Origin: Sinotaia quadrata | Lineage: Eukaryota > Mollusca > Gastropoda > Architaenioglossa > Viviparidae | Direction of reading: 5' to 3' | NCBI GenBank assembly: GCA_028829895.1 | Contig: CM054183.1 | Location: 14,213,475 to 14,277,474, forward strand | DNA length: 64,000 nt | Part shown: positions 35,461 through 47,919 of the stretch, one piece after another | How the letters are laid out: each line of letters opens with the position of its first letter | Position numbering within the stretch: position 1 is the stretch's first letter | The notes under the pieces: generated by a model | Databases searched by the model: none | Told to the model about the DNA's origin: nothing | Seen by the model: the letters and a program-made list of their open reading frames with translations, nothing else | Translations under genes and position numbers: made by a program

Positions 35461-36030
35461 CACATACTTGCAGAAAAAAAAAATACTCAAAGCTCTTACA
35501 CGCTACCTGCAACAAACGCACACTAACAAACTATATGAAAAAAGATTTACAACCAATCCAGCTAGAAAACAACTACACCATCAACCACATCACATGAACA
35601 GATCCCACCAAGGCAGTAGCTTTAAAAATCATTTATAGTTTTAAAAAATCAAATACAGTTGCGCCAGATAACCACCGCCAGCTCTGAGCAAGCACCAGAC
35701 CAAACCTCCAACTCCAACACTATAATGATATATAAATTCAGATAGTAAGAGGTCATGCAAAAACATGAGATGTGTGAAGGCTGAAATAGTGTAGCTAAAA
35801 TCTGAGATGTGTGAAGGCCGAAATAGTGTAGCTAAAATGCACGTGAAACGACATAGGGGTTTTTGATCCGGTAACACTCATATGCCTGTAAAGTTATTTA
35901 TAATGCTGAGGTTTGACCGAGATTTCTTGCCTGCATTCATAAAGTCTTTTACAAACAGGGTCTAAGGGATTAATTAGGAAAATTATTGCTCTAATAATCC
36001 TGCTCATTACATTAAGCATCGTACAATACC
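32722..36030. other. AT-rich region without recognised gene
   Basis: Contains short open frames on both strands (for example minus 33304-33538, plus 34573-34863), all lysine-, isoleucine- and serine-rich and unrecognised. Around 33660-33760, CAGTCTAACGTCAGTCTAGT words form a short local repeat. A 54-bp duplication (GAGATGTGTGAAGGC) lies at 35768-35835. Confidence 0.4.
35415..35458. repeat. C14-A30 homopolymer junction
   Basis: A run of 14 C is followed directly by 30 A. It may be a retroposon tail or an assembly-prone homopolymer. Frames of polyproline/polylysine across it are not genes. Confidence 0.9.
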
Positions 36031-36031
36031 A

Positions 36032-36035
<4 letters not shown>

Positions 36036-36092
<57 letters not shown>
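36036..36092. repeat. (TG)n microsatellite
   Basis: About 28 TG dinucleotides, then degenerate GTGTATGTGCG. Confidence 0.98.
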
Positions 36093-36094
<2 letters not shown>

Positions 36095-36959
36095 TGTATG
36101 TGTATGTGCGTGCGCGTGTGCATATATGTATACAATTGCGTGCGATGTCTGTTTTGTATGTGTGTGTATGTGTATAATTCGAGAACACTCTATTTCCGTT
36201 AATTGCAGCGTATGTTCTTCAAATTATCATTTGACATACACACCATAGATAGGCGAAAGACAAGCACGAAATGAAACAACAATTAATATTAACAAATATC
36301 GCCAGATATTTCAGTTATTACGTTTACCTACAATGTTTACCAGCCTGACATTTTAAGGAGAGAAAAAAAAAAGGAAATTGCTAAGTCACCTACCTACTTT
36401 ATCCTCTGTTCAACACTCGCATGCTAATAAAATATAAACAACAAAAGTAACTATGAACATAATCAGTATCATTGCTGATTATCAAAAACTGACTATATCA
36501 CGTTATCATTTATGCTAAATATGTGTGTGGCATATGAGCGTGAACAGAAAATAAATTGTTGTTTCAAAGTTAGACAAGATGTTTCATCCTGTGCTCATTT
36601 GTTTATCAAATTTGGCCACGAGAACATTTTGAAAAATAAATTGTAATGAGAATAAAAGCTAGTTGGTGCATGAATCATGATTAATCCCACAGATAAGAAT
36701 GAGTAAATAGTACAATAACGTGCTAATGACTGCATTATTTTTTTTTCCAGGAAAATCAGAGTGGGAATCAGTAAATAGCAACATTACGCGGTAATGGATT
36801 TAATAAATTTCTTCTCGGCACTAGCTATCAAAATGCTTAGCATTTTAAAGAAAGTAGCAAATCTATAATTGCCTTCTAAACGTACCGACAAAACGACTCA
36901 TACATATTCACAAGTAAGTAAGTAAGCATATTCCAAGTCAGCATCAATGTATAATACTG

Positions 36960-37300
36960 TTTCAGGTGTAGTCTGAACTGAGCCAGAAGGGGGCGTGTCC
37001 ATTGCGGGCCAATGGCAAAGCAGATTTTACAGGAGGAGGGCGGCAAGTAATGGCCTGTGCCAAGCGGATGCGGTTCTGGACAAGAATAGCGATTGCTTCT
37101 GGTTCAGCTGTCAATCTGGTGCCGCCACCACTGTCCCGCCTCTCCTCGTCATTTCTGCTACCTCCTTCCACCCCCATCACCATAATATTCTGCTCTCTTT
37201 TACAGACTATTTTCACCCCCACCACTACAAACGCACACACACACACCCGCCTCTTTCCTGCTTCAATCCTGGTTTAGTACAAAACCACTTCGTTCAACAA
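36960..37300 (+). promoter_or_regulatory. Candidate promoter-proximal region of the T-box gene
   Basis: A GC-richer, non-repetitive stretch ~1.2-1.5 kb before the T-box start codon. It contains CCAGAAGGGGGCGT (36983-36996, CTCF-like with two mismatches to the usual core) and a CCAAT box in GGGCCAATGGC (37009-37013). No TATA box is evident. Open frames on both strands here are not recognised. Confidence 0.35.
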
Positions 37301-38498
37301 CAAAAAAAATCCCGCAATTACTGCGATGAAATAGCAAAGTTTCTCTTATTTTCTGTCACCAGTTAATCCGCCAATCATTCTCACACGATAGCCCATAGAG
37401 GAAACTTTAAAGCAACACTGACTTCCAAGTGAAAATCTCATCACAAACTGGACCGTTTGACATATTAGCCAGAGTTGCACTAAAGACTGAAAGTGCCGTG
37501 ATGGATAGTTTCGAATCCGGAGTGTTCGTCGCCTCTCACACCTCTGCTGCGAAGTGATGGTCAGGATAGTGCAAACTGGACAGTTCTGTGCGATCTTCGG
37601 TGGCACCAAATGCTGTTTGTGTCGCAGCAGGCACAAATTATAGCCCTTGATATTTCGAGCAATCCGCGGTGCTGCTAAAATAGAGAAAAAATAATACAAA
37701 ATTCAAAGAGAGGAAACACGAAAAGGCAAGTGAAATATAAACTGTCAGAATCTAGGAGATGCACATACACCCACGCGCGCGCACACACACACACAAAATC
37801 CACAACTCATCTCTCAAAGTTACGGAAAGTTTTCCACCAATCAGCGGTCACTTTTCATCGCTCTTGTCAGACAGCTGAGTGTGAAGGGAGGGGTGAGAAA
37901 AGAGAAGGTCTAGAAAGGGGTAGGTGGGTGCACGTGTGATGTACCCTATGCACGAAACAAGAGGGGAGGAACACTTTGTCGCTTCGAGTGCTGGATCCGA
38001 GTGGAAAAGCTCCAAGGAAACTCGGACAGCACTTTGGACTATTGGTACGACAAGGAGTCGTGTGCGGGCAAACTTGGCACCAGTGCTATGCAACAGAATG
38101 ACGGGTTTTCAATGACCTACATGAAATCGTGTGTACCCATTATTGTCGCCTTGTCGTTGTCAATTATTGTTTAAAAATTCTATTAATATTTTCGATCGAT
38201 TCGTTGTTATTTGGAATCAAATGTCTCTGGAGCCATTTTTTTGGTTGTTTGCATCAATTCCAATTTATTGATGTGTTAGTGCTGCTGCACTTGGTATGGA
38301 GTCAAAATATGAACTTGTACTGTGTTGAACGGGCAAATTAACTGAGTGTAAATCCGATAACATTCGCAAGACGAATATAAAACTTTGAGTAAGAAATAAA
38401 TAGAGAGAGGTAAGAAATTTTATCAAAGTGTTCAAGAACTCAAGCCGGATATATTACGTCTGGCACCAATGTCCAAACTCCGGTTATAGTCCTGCTCT
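37301..38498 (+). other. Likely 5' untranslated/upstream region of the T-box gene
   Basis: Balanced composition, no supported coding. A TCACACCT (37536-37543) is the reverse complement of the T-box half-site AGGTGTGA. In the frame of the T-box start codon a TAG stands at 38487-38489, so the coding region cannot extend upstream without splicing. Confidence 0.4.
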
Positions 38499-38718
38499 AT
38501 GGAACTGCATAACCCGCTGTCGCCAAAGGCTAACGCTTTCAGCATCGCTTCTCTCATGTCGGGTTCGGGACTGGATACCCTGTTTTTGGCGGGTGCTTAT
38601 GCACCCGGGGTGCCACCACAGCGCTCAACAGATTGCTACTTTGACTGGAATCAACAAGCTATGGCCGCTGCGGCGGCTAACTCACACTATGGTCAGGCTG
38701 CCATGAAGAGCATGGAAG
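38499..38718 (+). CDS. Tbx1: T-box factor Tbx1/10-type, coding exon 1
   Basis: The first 73 codons plus one base of a T-box transcription factor, a nuclear sequence-specific DNA-binding regulator of mesoderm and pharyngeal development in animals. Start: ATG at 38499, the first ATG after an in-frame TAG at 38487. +4 is G but -3 is T, so the context is weak. Residues 11-20 read ANAFSIASLM, an eh1-like motif (Phe14, Ile16, Leu19) of the kind that recruits Groucho/TLE corepressors in several T-box families. An alanine-rich stretch (QQAMAAAAANSHYG) follows. The exon ends ATG GAA G before GTAAGA (38719). Phase 1 matches exon 2 at 57247. The similarity of the eh1 region to Tbx20 N-termini is noted, but exon 2 decides for Tbx1/10. 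If exon 1 belonged to another gene, the perfect phase match would be coincidental. Confidence 0.75.
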
Positions 38719-39399
38719 GTAAGATCAAATCCAAGTTTTGTGCGGTGTTTAGTTAACTTCCTGATTTCCTGGGATAAATGCCAGCCTGTGGGTTTTCTGT
38801 TTGTGTGCTTGTTTTGTGTTTTATTTCAATTTTATTGTACTGTTTGCTTTCCAGACAAAAACTTTTAGGAATTCAATAGGCCTATATATTACTATACAAT
38901 CGAAATCCCGCGGTCATTTTCAATTGCGACTTATTTAACTGCTAGAGGACCCAGAGGCCATTGTAAATTTATTTTCGAATGCAAATCAGTCTTCACATAA
39001 ATTGCCATTGAAAAACAAATAAAATCGTATTATATGGCCTTGTATGAAAACTCAAGAGTCGTTACAAATAGCTAATGGAACACTAAGAGTTCATTGGAAA
39101 AACTACTATAAGAAACCAGGTGTGATTTTGCGGGGTTGGGGGGTGAGGGGGTGAGTGGATTGTACATCAGTACTGGAGACTCGTATCGCTCATATCGCTG
39201 TAAACTGCTACCAGGAAAACCACGCAAACTACAGGTAGAAACTAGAGGGATCAGTGTAAATCGGTATACGAGAACCACAGGTAAGGCATTCCAAACTGAA
39301 ACTTTAAGAGGTACTGGGGTACGTGGTAGGGGATTCATTACAAATAGAATTTGATTATTGTCGGAAAATGTTCTGGGCATTGCAGAGTACCAGAAGAAA

Positions 39400-40060
39400 C
39401 TCTTGTGTAAATTGTTCACTAAAGAAAAAGAGGGAAACATTCTATTTTTTTTAAAAAAAGGAAAAGAAAAGAAAGAAGCGATAAACATGCTAGAAAAAAT
39501 AAAGTAAAAGAGGTAGCGTTCTATTAAAGAAGAAGAGGTAAGCATTCTGGAAAAGAAAGAAAGAGATGTAGCATTCTATTAAAATGAAAGAAAAAGAGGT
39601 TAGCATTCTATTAAAATGAAAGAAAAAGAGGTTAGCATTCTATTAAAATGAAAGAAAAGAGGTTAGCATTTTAGAAAAAATTATAAAGAAAAAGAGGTTA
39701 GCATTCTAGAAAGAATGAGAAAGAAAAAGAGGTTAGCATTTTAGAAAAAATGAGAAAGAAAAGGATGTTATGCATTTTAGAAAAAATGAGAAAGAAAAAG
39801 ATGTTAGCATTCTAGAAAAAAATGAGAAAGAAAAAGAGGTTAGCATTCTGGAAAAGAAGAAAGAAAAGAGGTTAGCATTCTGGAAAAGAAGAAAGAAAAA
39901 GAGGTTAGCATTCTATTATTAAAAAAAGAAAGAGGTTAGCATTCTAAAAAAAATGAGAAAGAAAAAGAGGTTCTATTTTTAAAAAAAGAAAGGTTAGCAT
40001 TCTAAAAAATGAGAAAGAAAAAGAGGTTAGCATTCTAGAAAAACAAAGAAGTAAGAATGA
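39400..40060. repeat. Purine-rich minisatellite, ~31-37-bp unit, ~15 copies
   Basis: GAAAGAAAAAGAGGTTAGCA followed by TTCTAGAAAAAA recurs with length changes. The plus strand is almost purely A and G over several hundred bases. Confidence 0.93.
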
Positions 40061-40666
40061 AAAGAAAAGGAAAAGAGGTAAACATTCTAGAAAAAGAGAA
40101 CAAAAGAGCAATGTGGTTACCCGTACAACCTGAACAATTACTACTACTTTTAAAGATAAAGATGAAAGGGTATGTGGGTGTGGAGAATATCGTTATAAAA
40201 TTGCGAGATGCAATAGCACAAGGATCCTTGACAAAACTGCTAGACATCCATTGTGTCATCGTCAATATCTGCTTAGAAATTGCAGATAGTGGATTATCTG
40301 AATTTGCAACTACGTCTGGCTTGAAATGAAGTTAACCGGTTGTACTTCATATTATAGATAGGCCTACATTTAATGATTGGAGTATATTGTCTCTGTGGTT
40401 TTTCTTATATGTGAGTGAGAGAGAGAGCTTTCATAAGTTTAAAATATTAATACATTATTTTATATTCATCTGTTAAAATGTTATGCTTGAGGATTGATGT
40501 ATTTTGAAATGAGCTTTTCATAATGTTATAAAGCACAGTTTAAAAAGTAATGTTCTTTATTATATAAGAATGTTTCTGCAGTGTATGACGTATCTTTATT
40601 ACTTAAAGCAAGAAAACATAATTAAGGCAGGAAACTGTACTTTTGTCTACTTCTTTCTCTTCTCCC

Positions 40667-40667
40667 A

Positions 40668-40702
<35 letters not shown>
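40667..40702. repeat. (CA)n microsatellite
   Basis: About 17 CA dinucleotides. Confidence 0.97.
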
Positions 40703-40706
<4 letters not shown>

Positions 40707-40795
40707 CCTCCTGTCGTACTTATATATAGACACATATAACACGCACAATTTTGTAGCTCAACAAATTATGCTGTGTTGCAGTCACGTTCCTGAAT

Positions 40796-40920
40796 ATCAG
40801 TTATTTAAGCAAGTGTCTGAATATTAATTATCTAGTTATTTAAACATATCTGAATATTAATTATCTAGTTATTTAAACATGTCTGAATATTAATTATCTA
40901 GTTATTTAAACTTGTGCCTG
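40796..40920. repeat. ~35-bp tandem repeat, 3 copies
   Basis: CTGAATATTAATTATCTAGT followed by TATTTAAACAT recurs three times. Confidence 0.9.
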
Positions 40921-41389
40921 AATAGTATTCTAATTACGCCCCAATTATAATAAACAATGTATTATCGATCTGTACTAAAACTTTAATGTTCGATGATCTT
41001 CCCCATGTCATCAATGAAAAATATTTTGGTAAATTATTCGTGTTTTTTTTTTTTTAATCAAAACAACAAAACTGTCCGATTATTTAAAAGGATTTCAAAG
41101 TTTGTTGTTGTTTTTAGACACAACATATAGGCCTATATATTGCAAGGACAAAAGCGTCTATAACTTTAAAATATTTAACAATGCTATTCCTCTTTAATAT
41201 TTCACTAATGAACACACTGAAGACGTGGCGAAAGCCGGTAACTTCGGTTGACGGAAATCTACAGTAACTGTAAAGGAATGCGTGAGAGAAAAGGGAAAAT
41301 GAAATATTGCATGAAATAACTTATGCGAATAGATTATAGAAAAAATCATAAAGTACATACATTGGAAAAAATTGTCAAAAGGGCTCAAA

Positions 41390-41525
41390 CCTTTCACACG
41401 AAAGTAGCACCATACACTTACAAACAACATTAGAATTTGTTCACATAATGTAGTACCATACACTTACAAACAACATTAGAATTTGTTTACATGAAGGTAG
41501 CGCCATACACTTACAATCCGCATTA
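41390..41525. repeat. ~52-bp tandem repeat, 2.5 copies
   Basis: GTAGCACCATACACTTACAA followed by ACAACATTAGAATTTGTTCA recurs, diverged in the last copy. Confidence 0.85.
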
Positions 41526-42544
41526 AAATTTGCAAATATATCAGTATGCGATGTAGTCAGGTGGTAGGGCTGTATGTCCAAAGCCGTACATGCCGATTCA
41601 AACAAACTTTAATTTTATTTAATAGAGCCAACACTAAGGCCCATATACTATAAAGCACCTATACATTTGTTGCATTATCGTCCCTGATCATTGAAACAGT
41701 ACACGGCAATTTTCTTCAACTTGTTCTCCCGAAAAAAGAAAAGTTTAAAATGGTGGTATGTGGTGAGGGAAGAATTGCTTGCTATGGCTTTCGGCAGGGC
41801 ATGACCATAACATTTTGAGAACAAGGGAGATAATTTACAGAGTAGTCTCTTGCCGCCTCAAGGCAGTGAAAACACCACACCGTCTTATGTTCAACGCGGC
41901 AAGAGGCGTCGAACCGTGGCCACTACGTATGGCAGCATATCTTGATACCACCAGATCCTAATTTAACGCGGGCTTCGTTTGTCTGGAGGCGGTGGTGGTT
42001 CCTTTTTTGACGAAAAAGATTACTTTCACACTCTTCCTCTCTCTCCACATCCCTTTCCAGAAACTTCGTCTGACATGTAGCTGTTAATTAAAACACAGCA
42101 AGATCAAATATTTTAGCAGCTATTGTTTTCGAATGCATGAGGGTGGGTGTTGACTCTTGCTTGTTGCTAAATGTGCTTACAAATACATAGGCCTACAATA
42201 GAAAAACAGTATGTTTTATTTATTCTAGTGTGTATCTTCTGATCTATATTAGTATCTATCTATCTATTCATTACTGTTATGTTTTGCATTTGTACTAAAT
42301 ATATGCAAATAACATTTTTAACACAGGGGGTGTTATTCTTCGTCTTTATATAGCGACGTTGCTGGTTTACAAACAATGACCATCGATACAAGTCCCACCC
42401 TTTTATCACCAACAGTTAAGAATAATTAAAGACATTTTTTTAAAAAATACATGGAGTTATATAAAATGAAATTACAAAGAATTTAAAACAAAAATATATA
42501 AAGGAACGAATTATTTATAAAATGAAATTATAATGAATTTAACA

Positions 42545-43231
42545 CAAAGATATTTGACATCAATATTTCCATGAACCACTTTCGAATAGTTTCAGTGTTT
42601 ATACAGTCTTATATTCTAAAATATAATTCAACAGATAAGTGTCAATATAAATCACATGATAATTTCTTATGAGAGAATAGAAATGGAGTTATAGAGATTT
42701 TAGCGATAATAGTTTGTACAGAGCATTGGCTTGTCAAGACAATGCTTCAAATCACTTGTTCATTGTCACAATACAATTGTCAGTTTCACATGTCCACTAG
42801 CAGGTCGTTCTCTGGAGGCTAGTCTGGGCACTCCTTCGCCGTATCAGTTCCCTCAAGCAGAACAATGTAGCAATTTCCAGTAACTTGTACCAAAATTCCG
42901 CATGTAGTCAAGCATACTTTGCCACCATACATCAACAGAGTGCAGTGTATCCTTACACTTACACACTGGGATAGAGACTTCCTGAATCTACCAAGGTCGT
43001 AGTGGTTTATAAATCGATAACCAGGAAATTCTAGGTAAAACAAAAGGCTGCTTCATCCACCTAAATCCGTTTTAAATTACATCAGCAAGCTCTAGCATAT
43101 TCTTTATCTAAATGTTTTCTCCCAAAATATCATTATAATCAGTGCCCTAGGTCAGGTCGGGTTAACATTGGCAACAAAGATATAATTATTATTAAGAATA
43201 GAAATAGGGATATGCAAATTTACTCACCACA
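42545..43231 (-). mobile_element. 5'/3'-truncated LTR copy of the same family
   Basis: From GATATTTGACATCAATATTTCC to TTACTCACCACA the sequence follows the family LTR, including the segment CAACAGAGTGCAGTGTATCC that marks the insertion point in the nested pair. The far end near 42330 is lost or unrecognisable, and no target duplication is visible. Confidence 0.75.
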
Positions 43232-44685
43232 GATCGTTTCGTTTGTGTTTAATGTTTTCTTCGTTTGATTTCAGTATGCCGTACTTGTTGGTTTATGCCC
43301 ATTTACAGAGTAGTAGTAGGAAAACTCCATCATAGTATACTCCACTAACAAAGGACACTCCACCAACTCAACTAGCATAGAACTATTTATATAGGAGTAT
43401 ATTTAAATAATGTACATGCCAAGCATTCCAAACTATATTAATTGGAAATGATCCGTGTTATCCGGATGAATATGCAAAATCGACAATTAAGTTTTCAAAT
43501 TGAATTGTCAAATATACTTCTTATTTTGTTGAAACAGATTGACCACCGTTAGTTTCCTATCTTAGATGAACACAGCGTTTTACATACATTGAAAGCTGGC
43601 GTTTTAAAACTTCTGGAAATATGTCCGTGTAAACTTATTTAAATAGAATAATAGAAATCATTCAAGAAGACTTAAAGACATAATATTTATTTAATCGATG
43701 TTACATGAAATTAGTGGGACGTGACCAGCCACAATCTTGACTAACTCCTGACAGAAGTGGACCATTCACTGCAAACAGTATGCTGTCTCCATTGATTTAT
43801 AGACTTCGTTTATTTAAAACGACTGGCTAGCTAATCGCTATAAGTCTTATACCTTTGCCACATAATTTTTTAATCTTTCATTTTAATTAGCACTAAGTTA
43901 AGAACTGGTGTGTGTGTGTGGGGGGGGGGGTCATTTTAAAGCAAAAGATAAAGCACGTTCCTTTGATACTGAAATGAATTTATGACGTAGATGGAACAGA
44001 CTAATTTGAGTGTGAGTAGAAGAATAGGTAATGGAGAAGAAAGCCGCATTGTGGTGCATGACTTTTCTAGTGTGATACGTATTTATATGGATAGAGGATA
44101 GACGGATGGATGGATGGATGGATGGAAGGAAGGATGGATGGATCGATTGGTGGATGGATGGATGGGTTACAGTGCCATAAATATGCAGCGATGTAGGCTA
44201 TTTGCTCTTGCGAATAAAGTTTTATTTTCAGGAATCGGCAGACCATTTTCAATAAAAACCCTAAGTACGCAATTTATTAATATTGTTTTACAAGAAGAAA
44301 ACGTTATTTTGCCAGAAATAATTGTTTAGCTATTTCATTAACTTGATAATAGTATTAATGGCTGAATTGAGGGCGAAATAGGTATCACTCTCTTACCTTG
44401 GGTACTTCCGCATGGAAGGAAAAGAAAATTCTCAATAACGGTAGACAGGTTTAAAGGTAACAAAAGGACAAACTAAGTGAACAGTAATTGTCAAAGGCGA
44501 AAATACTTTTCAAATCGTCTCTTACTTTAACACATTAATTCTCTGGTGCCATTGTATTCTAAAAGAGGGGTAGGCACATATACTCATTGGTTTAAGAACA
44601 TTATGTACTGAGTAAGAGATTGGTATAAACTCGCTTTCAAATAATCACGTAGACAAAGTCCTCCTGTTAATTCCACCCCTCCGCC
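43232..44685. other. No gene seen; GGAT microsatellite inside
   Basis: AT-rich intronic DNA with a (GGAT)n tract at 44101-44165 and a G10 run near 43920. No coding block is supported. Confidence 0.5.
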
Positions 44686-44689
44686 GCAT

Positions 44690-44772
44690 CTATCTATCTA
44701 TCTATCTATCTACCTATCTATCTGTCTGTATATCTATCTATATATCTATCTATCTATCAGTCTGTCTATCTA
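44690..44772. repeat. (TATC)n microsatellite
   Basis: About 20 imperfect ATCT units with TGTC interruptions. Confidence 0.97.
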
Positions 44773-44799
44773 ATTGTGTAGTTATGTAACTAGAAGTAC

Positions 44800-45510
44800 T
44801 TGATGTTTTGAATTGGTTTGTAACTACAAGTTACTGTGCGTTTTAAATTGTTTAGTTTTGTAACAAAAAGTACTTGGTGTTTTGAATTGGTTTGTAACTA
44901 CAAGTACTGGGCGTTTTGAATTGTTTAGTTTTGTAACTAAAAGTACTTGATGTTTTGAATTGGTTTGTAACTAAAAGTACTTGGCGTTTTGAATTATTTA
45001 GTAAATACAATTTCTTGGCGTTTTGAATTGCTATGTTGTTTTAACTAGAAGTTCATGGCTTTTTAAATATTTATGTTTTGTAACTACAAGCACTCGGCGT
45101 TTTGAATTGTTTTGCAAATAAAAGTACTCGGCATTTTGAATTGTTTTGTATACTTGATTTTCTATTTGTTTTCTATACACGGCGTTTTGAATTGTTTTGT
45201 ATACACGGCCTAAAAGTATTCGGCGTTTTGAATTGTTTTGTTTGCTAGGCGTTTTGAATTGTTTTGTATGCTTAGCGTTTTGAATTGTTTTGTATGGTCG
45301 GCGTTTTGAATTGTTTTGTTTGGTCGGCGTTTTGAATTGTTTTTGTATGCTTGGTGTTTTGAATTGTTTTGTTTGGTCGGCGTTTTGAATTGTTTTGTAT
45401 GGTCTGCGTATTGAATGGTTTGTAACTAAAAAAGTACTCGACGTTTTGAATTGTTTTGTATATTGTTTCTTGAATTGTCTTGTAACTAAAAGTACTCGGC
45501 TTTTTGAATT
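44800..45510. repeat. Minisatellite, units of ~24 to ~66 bp around GCGTTTTGAATTGTTT
   Basis: GGCGTTTTGAATTGTTTTGT recurs at least 15 times. The left half alternates with GTAACTA(A/C)AAGTACTTGG to give longer units. The right half is reduced to short ~24-bp units. Confidence 0.93.
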
Positions 45511-46559
45511 TCATTTTTCATTTCTTTTTCTTCTAATGGTAAACATGCGAGCTGTTTTGTATTAATAAGTAATTATCATCATCTTCTCTAATGGCGTATT
45601 CTTTTTTGAAAATTTTTTATCGTTGCGGTGGTTACACAAATTAGTAAAGAGTAGCAGAGGTAGGAGCAGATCGATTATTTTCATTATCATTAGTAGAAGT
45701 AGTAGTAGTATTCTTATTTTTACTTTTATTTTATTGCTATTATTTCATTCATGCAAGTTATAGACGTGCAGCTACAACAAATATCAAGGTGGGTGTATGG
45801 GGGTGGAAATGTCGTCATCAAATTCGGTATCACCATCATTCCCAAGAAGTTTATCACTGAAGAAAGTTCGGTAGCATTTTCTCTTCAAAATTCAAAGAAG
45901 TCATTTGAACAAATTGTTCGACCAAAAAAAAATATGTCCAACCATATTTAGGTATTTTTATATGTATATATATTAGAAATGAAATATGTGGCCCTACTGA
46001 AAAGTCTTGAGCTGTTTTATTTATTTATTTTTTGAATATTTTCACCCACTTATGTACGCAGTAACTGAAACTTTACGGTGAATAAAATATTTTTTCAAGC
46101 ACGCACGCGATCAAATGCAGTTAAAACATTGGAGGTAGGGAACGTTCCTATGTATTGTGTGTTTTATTGCTTGGTAGTTCGGTCTGTCTCAGATTTTGGC
46201 TTGTTGTGTTTGTGTTTGTGTCTGTGTGTGTCTATTTTAATTATATGGCAAGTATTAATATTTGTTACCACAAATATATATATATAACAAGCAGTCAGCT
46301 TCCATATAATAACTGTAAACAATTAACCTCGGACATATGAGAAACAAGCACAAATAAAATTAGCACAAACAGAAAACAATTAAAATTAGACTAAAGTAAT
46401 AAACAGTAAAATTAGTAGAACTCTTAACAATATATACAGTAAGTATTAAGTAACAGGAAACAATAAAATTAACACAAACTAAATAACAAACATTAAATAT
46501 TAATAACACCAAACAATGAAATTAACAAAAATTGTAAATTGTAAACATTAGACACTAAC

Positions 46560-47190
46560 AAGTAATATTAGCGCAAAGTAAGAAGAAATACAACGGCCCC
46601 AGCAAGGAACAATAAATAATTATAATATTAAAAAGAATACTGAATAAGAATACAGAAAACTGTAAATAGTAAGCATTAGACATTAACAAGTAATATTAGC
46701 ACAAAGTAAGAAGAAATACAACGGCCCCAGCAAGGAACAATAAATAATTATAATATTAAAAAGAATACTGAATAAGAATACAGAAAACTGTAAATAGTAA
46801 TCATTAGACATTAACAAGTAATATTAGCACAAAGTAAGAAGAAATACAACGGCCCCAGCAAGGAACAATAAATAATTATAATATTAAAAAGAATACTGAA
46901 TAAGAATACAGAAAACTGTAAATAGTAATCATTAGACATTAACAAGTAATATTAGCACAAAGTAAGAAGAAATACAACGGCCCCAGCAAGGAACAATAAA
47001 TAATTATAATATTAAAAAGAATACTGACAACGGCCCCAGCAAGGAACAATAAATAATTATAATATTAAAAAGAATACTGACAACGGCCCCAGCAAGGAAC
47101 AATAAATAATTATAACATTAAAAAGAATACTGACAACGGCCCCAGCAAGGAACAATAAATAATTATAACATTAAAAAGAATACTGACAAC
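46560..47190. repeat. Compound array: 128-bp units followed by 53-bp units
   Basis: CGGCCCCAGCAAGGAACAAT occurs at 46594, 46722, 46850 and 46978 (128-bp spacing) and then at 47031, 47084 and 47137 (53-bp spacing). The 53-bp unit equals the 128-bp unit with a contiguous ~75-bp block missing. Confidence 0.96.
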
Positions 47191-47479
47191 GACCAACAAA
47201 CTCCTATAAACAAAATGAAAAATAAACTGACAAAAATAATATTAAAGATAAGACACTCAATGTAACAATCGCAGTAAACATTAAACATCAAGAAAATAGG
47301 AGTGAGCAATTTGGAAATGAAAGCATAATATTCTTCACAATTTAAACGATAACATTAACAAATAATAACATTAGGGACAGTACGATGTAAAAATAGTCAA
47401 TAATAAGTTGAGAACGACTTTAGCACTAAAGTTTACGTAGCTAGTATGTGATCTTTGATGCGAAATTGTCAGTTTTAAA

Positions 47480-47700
47480 TGAAATGCAAATTTAAGTTAA
47501 CCCTTTTTATCTCAATAAATAAAACTTAGTCTGGTGACAAAATTAAAGGGAAATGCAAATTTAAGTTGACCCTTTTTAATCTCAACGAATAAAACTTAGT
47601 CTAAGTCAAAATTAAAGGGAAATAGAAATGTAACATTTTCTAATCTCAATGAATAAAATTTAGTCTGATGTCAAAATTTAAATTGAAAACAGAAATTAAG
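47480..47700. repeat. ~80-bp tandem repeat, 3 diverged copies
   Basis: AAATGCAAATTTAAGTTAAC followed by TAATCTCAA.GAATAAAACTTAGTCT appears three times. Confidence 0.85.
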
Positions 47701-47919
47701 TTCATAATTTTTCACATGCAAAATATAACTTATGAAACCGTTTTCTTCCTGTGTTTATCAGCATTGAATTCTTTTTCAATATTACTTTTTTTTAAAAAAA
47801 CTTTCTAAAGCTGTATGTGTTCTTCAAATAGCTTCAAATGAAATTTAAGTTTTAAAATTGTTCTGCCAAATGTACGATGTTCTTTTTCTTAAAAAAAAAA
47901 GTGACGTGTCTTATGTTTT

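Noticed and set aside
36962..37366. Open frames on both strands in the T-box upstream region
   Set aside because: They overlap each other in a GC-rich promoter-like stretch. No ATG in good context and no recognised protein.
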